Shown here one piece after another: positions 62,607 through 64,000 of a DNA stretch of 64,000 bases. The DNA lies in the NCBI GenBank assembly GCA_002338565.1, contig DDIN01000005.1, positions 1 through 64,000 on the forward strand, read 5' to 3'. The notes under the pieces are model-generated. The model saw only the letters and a program-made list of their open reading frames with translations, was not told the origin of the DNA and did not search any database. Positions within the stretch are counted from its first letter, which is position 1, and every line of letters starts with the position of its first letter. The DNA is from Hyphomonadaceae bacterium UBA1849. Lineage in GTDB: Bacteria; Pseudomonadota; Alphaproteobacteria; Caulobacterales; Hyphomonadaceae. The translations under genes and the position numbers were made by a program.

Positions 62607-63803
62607 TTAAGCGGTCTCTTTTGCACCGTGTGAAGACATAAGGTCAGCAAAGCGACGGAAGAGATAGAAGCTGTCCTGTGGGCCAGGAGAGGCTTCAGGG
62701 TGGTGCTGAACCGAAATGATCGGCTTGCCCGCAACGCGCAGACCGGAGTTTGTGCCATCGAACAGAGACACGTGAGACTGCTCGACACTGTTTGGCAAGG
62801 TTGCTGGGTCAACTGTGAAGCCGTGGTTCATGGAGACGATCTCTACCTTGCCGGTTGAGAGGTCTTTCACCGGATGGTTCGCGCCATGGTGACCCTGAGC
62901 CATTTTCATGGTTCTGGCACCGAGAGCGAGCGCCAGCATCTGGTGACCGAGGCAAATGCCGAGAATCGGCAGGTCGGATGCAATAAGCTTCTGGATTTCC
63001 GGTACGGCGTAAACACCCGTCGCTGCTGGGTCGCCTGGGCCGTTAGACAGGACCACGCCGTCCGGCTTGAGTGCCAGAACGTCTTCCGCTGTCGCATTGC
63101 CCGGCAGAACGGTGCAGCGTGCGCCGACTTCGGAAAGGTTGCGCAGGATGTTTTTCTTCACACCGAAGTCGAGAACAACAACGTGGAAGTCACCGCTTTC
63201 CAGTGCAGTGAAGCCTGAATCCCATTTCCAGTTCTGTTCGGCATGTGCGTATTCCGCGTCAGGGCCGACGACCTTGGCCAGATCAGCGCCTTCCATGCCT
63301 GCAAATCCGGCAAGTTCTGCCTTCAGATCAGCAATTGAAACTGTTTCGTCTGGTGAAATATGCGCGATAATGCCGTTCACCATGCCCTTTTCACGGATGA
63401 GCCGGGTGATTGAACGCGTGTCCACGCCGGACAGACCGACAATGCCCTTCTTCGTCAGCCAGGCGTCGAAATGGTCCACAGCGCGCCAGTTTGATGGCGG
63501 CGTGATCGTGCCGCGGAAGATGGCGCCGCGCGCAGCTTTCTCTGCATTTACAGAGCTTTCTTCCTGATCCTGATCGTTTGCGCCGACATTACCAATGTGC
63601 GGGAAGGTGAAAACAACCATCTGGGATGCGTAAGACGGGTCCGTCAGGATTTCCTGATATCCGGTGATCGCCGTGTTGAAGCAGACCTCTGCGATGGCTG
63701 TACCTTTAGCGCCATTGCCGCGCCCGAAGTAAACCTCGCCGCTCGCCAGAACCAGCGCGCCGGTCGCTTCAATCTGTTCTTGATTCTCGGTGAGGAAAGG
63801 CAT
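62607..63803 (-). CDS. carA: Carbamoyl-phosphate synthase small subunit
   Basis: 398 residues from ATG 63803, which has a GGAAG-type site; a frame starting 78 bases earlier encodes a non-conserved basic leader. The N-terminal domain has [16 protein letters not shown] and [20 protein letters not shown]. The class I glutaminase domain carries the nucleophile Cys in [11 protein letters not shown] and the His-x-Glu in [14 protein letters not shown]. It supplies ammonia to CarB for arginine and pyrimidine synthesis. carB is not in the window. Confidence 0.97.
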   Translation of the reverse strand: MPFLTENQEQIEATGALVLASGEVYFGRGNGAKGTAIAEVCFNTAITGYQEILTDPSYASQMVVFTFPHIGNVGANDQDQEESSVNAEKAARGAIFRGTITPPSNWRAVDHFDAWLTKKGIVGLSGVDTRSITRLIREKGMVNGIIAHISPDETVSIADLKAELAGFAGMEGADLAKVVGPDAEYAHAEQNWKWDSGFTALESGDFHVVVLDFGVKKNILRNLSEVGARCTVLPGNATAEDVLALKPDGVVLSNGPGDPAATGVYAVPEIQKLIASDLPILGICLGHQMLALALGARTMKMAQGHHGANHPVKDLSTGKVEIVSMNHGFTVDPATLPNSVEQSHVSLFDGTNSGLRVAGKPIISVQHHPEASPGPQDSFYLFRRFADLMSSHGAKETA

Positions 63804-63962
63804 AATAGGGCTTCCTTGTTCAAAAAGGGGCGGTGAGGACCGCCGGGCAAACGCGCGAGGAAGTATCTTTCGCGGGAACAATCGTCAAGCTGGTAACGTA
63901 GTATAATATCAACGAAACTGCCGTTTACTGAGATTGAAAGCCAAGAGAAGCACTGATTCCAT

Positions 63963-64000
63963 ATGACGGATCCGAAAACACACACGCCGAAACTGCGCGC
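63963..64000 (+). CDS. Start of a gene divergent from carA, cut by the window edge
   Basis: ATG 63963 follows AAGAGAAG about 13 bases upstream and opens a frame of 12 codons (MTDPKTHTPKLR) to the window end. It is too short to identify. In many alphaproteobacteria a GatB/YqeY-domain protein gene diverges from carA, which would be the first thing to test. Confidence 0.4.
   Translation, partial: MTDPKTHTPKLR

Overview
The window looks like the chromosome of a moderately GC-rich alphaproteobacterium. My best guess is the Caulobacterales/Maricaulales (Hyphomonadaceae-like). The guess rests on the pmbA - inositol-phosphatase - DUF4170 - msbA cluster, the DUF374-waaA-lpxK-lpxL lipid A cluster, single-domain response regulators and the general protein sequence style. 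No ribosomal RNA, tRNA or CRISPR array was seen.

Layout: (a) 1-8 kb: a Gly/Arg-rich protein cut by the window edge, a solitary receiver protein, then a zinc locus. The zinc locus has a His-rich periplasmic protein, a MacB/LolCDE-type ABC transporter and a DUF3299 lipoprotein on the minus strand, and a ZIP permease on the plus strand. The two sides diverge from a good Zur-type operator. A receiver protein and a membrane hybrid histidine kinase follow. (b) 8.1-10.1 kb: a small accessory island with paired REP-like palindromes, an orphan immunity-like gene and a 5'-truncated polymorphic toxin (PT-HINT plus barnase-like RNase) coupled to a putative immunity gene. (c) 10.1-19.9 kb: core genes: xseA, a globin-coupled chemoreceptor, a 26-codon membrane microprotein, a Na+/Ca2+ antiporter, an SDR, threonine aldolase, a TetR regulator and uvrB. 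(d) 19.9-24.3 kb: an AT-richer accessory block with a Fic/Doc protein, a DNA adenine methylase coupled to a ParB-like protein, a third REP copy and an HTH protein. (e) 24.3-44.7 kb: mixed metabolism and small membrane proteins: VIT transporter, FemAB/GNAT-like protein, CPBP protease, SGNH esterase, cytochrome c, purD, an H-NOX sensor with a catalytic-domain-less kinase partner, an APH-like kinase, mtgA, a MaoC-like protein, a metallo-beta-lactamase-fold hydrolase with a divergent LysR regulator, a circularly permuted D-amino-acid-oxidase-like flavoprotein, an amidohydrolase and an rRNA pseudouridine synthase. (f) 44.7-55.3 kb: outer-membrane biogenesis: hemerythrin, lpxL-like, lpxK, waaA and DUF374 on the minus strand, and phosphatase, pmbA, bisphosphate nucleotidase, DUF4170 and msbA on the plus strand. 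(g) 55.3-64 kb: pyk, a serine beta-lactamase-fold hydrolase, a fatty-acid desaturase, ubiA, rsmE, a dicarboxylate symporter, carA and the first codons of another gene.

The most unusual items are the H-NOX gene coupled to a histidine-kinase dimerisation domain with no ATPase domain (30480-31465), the ParB-like/Dam pair beside a Doc-like protein (19970-23102), the orphan HINT-RNase toxin cassette (8670-9898), the permuted DAO (38352-39467), a probable AUA start codon for MsbA (52867) and two tandem hairpins with G-run loops after xseA (11741-11829).

All assignments come from reading the sequence. Family names rest on recognised motifs and remembered family patterns, not on database searches.
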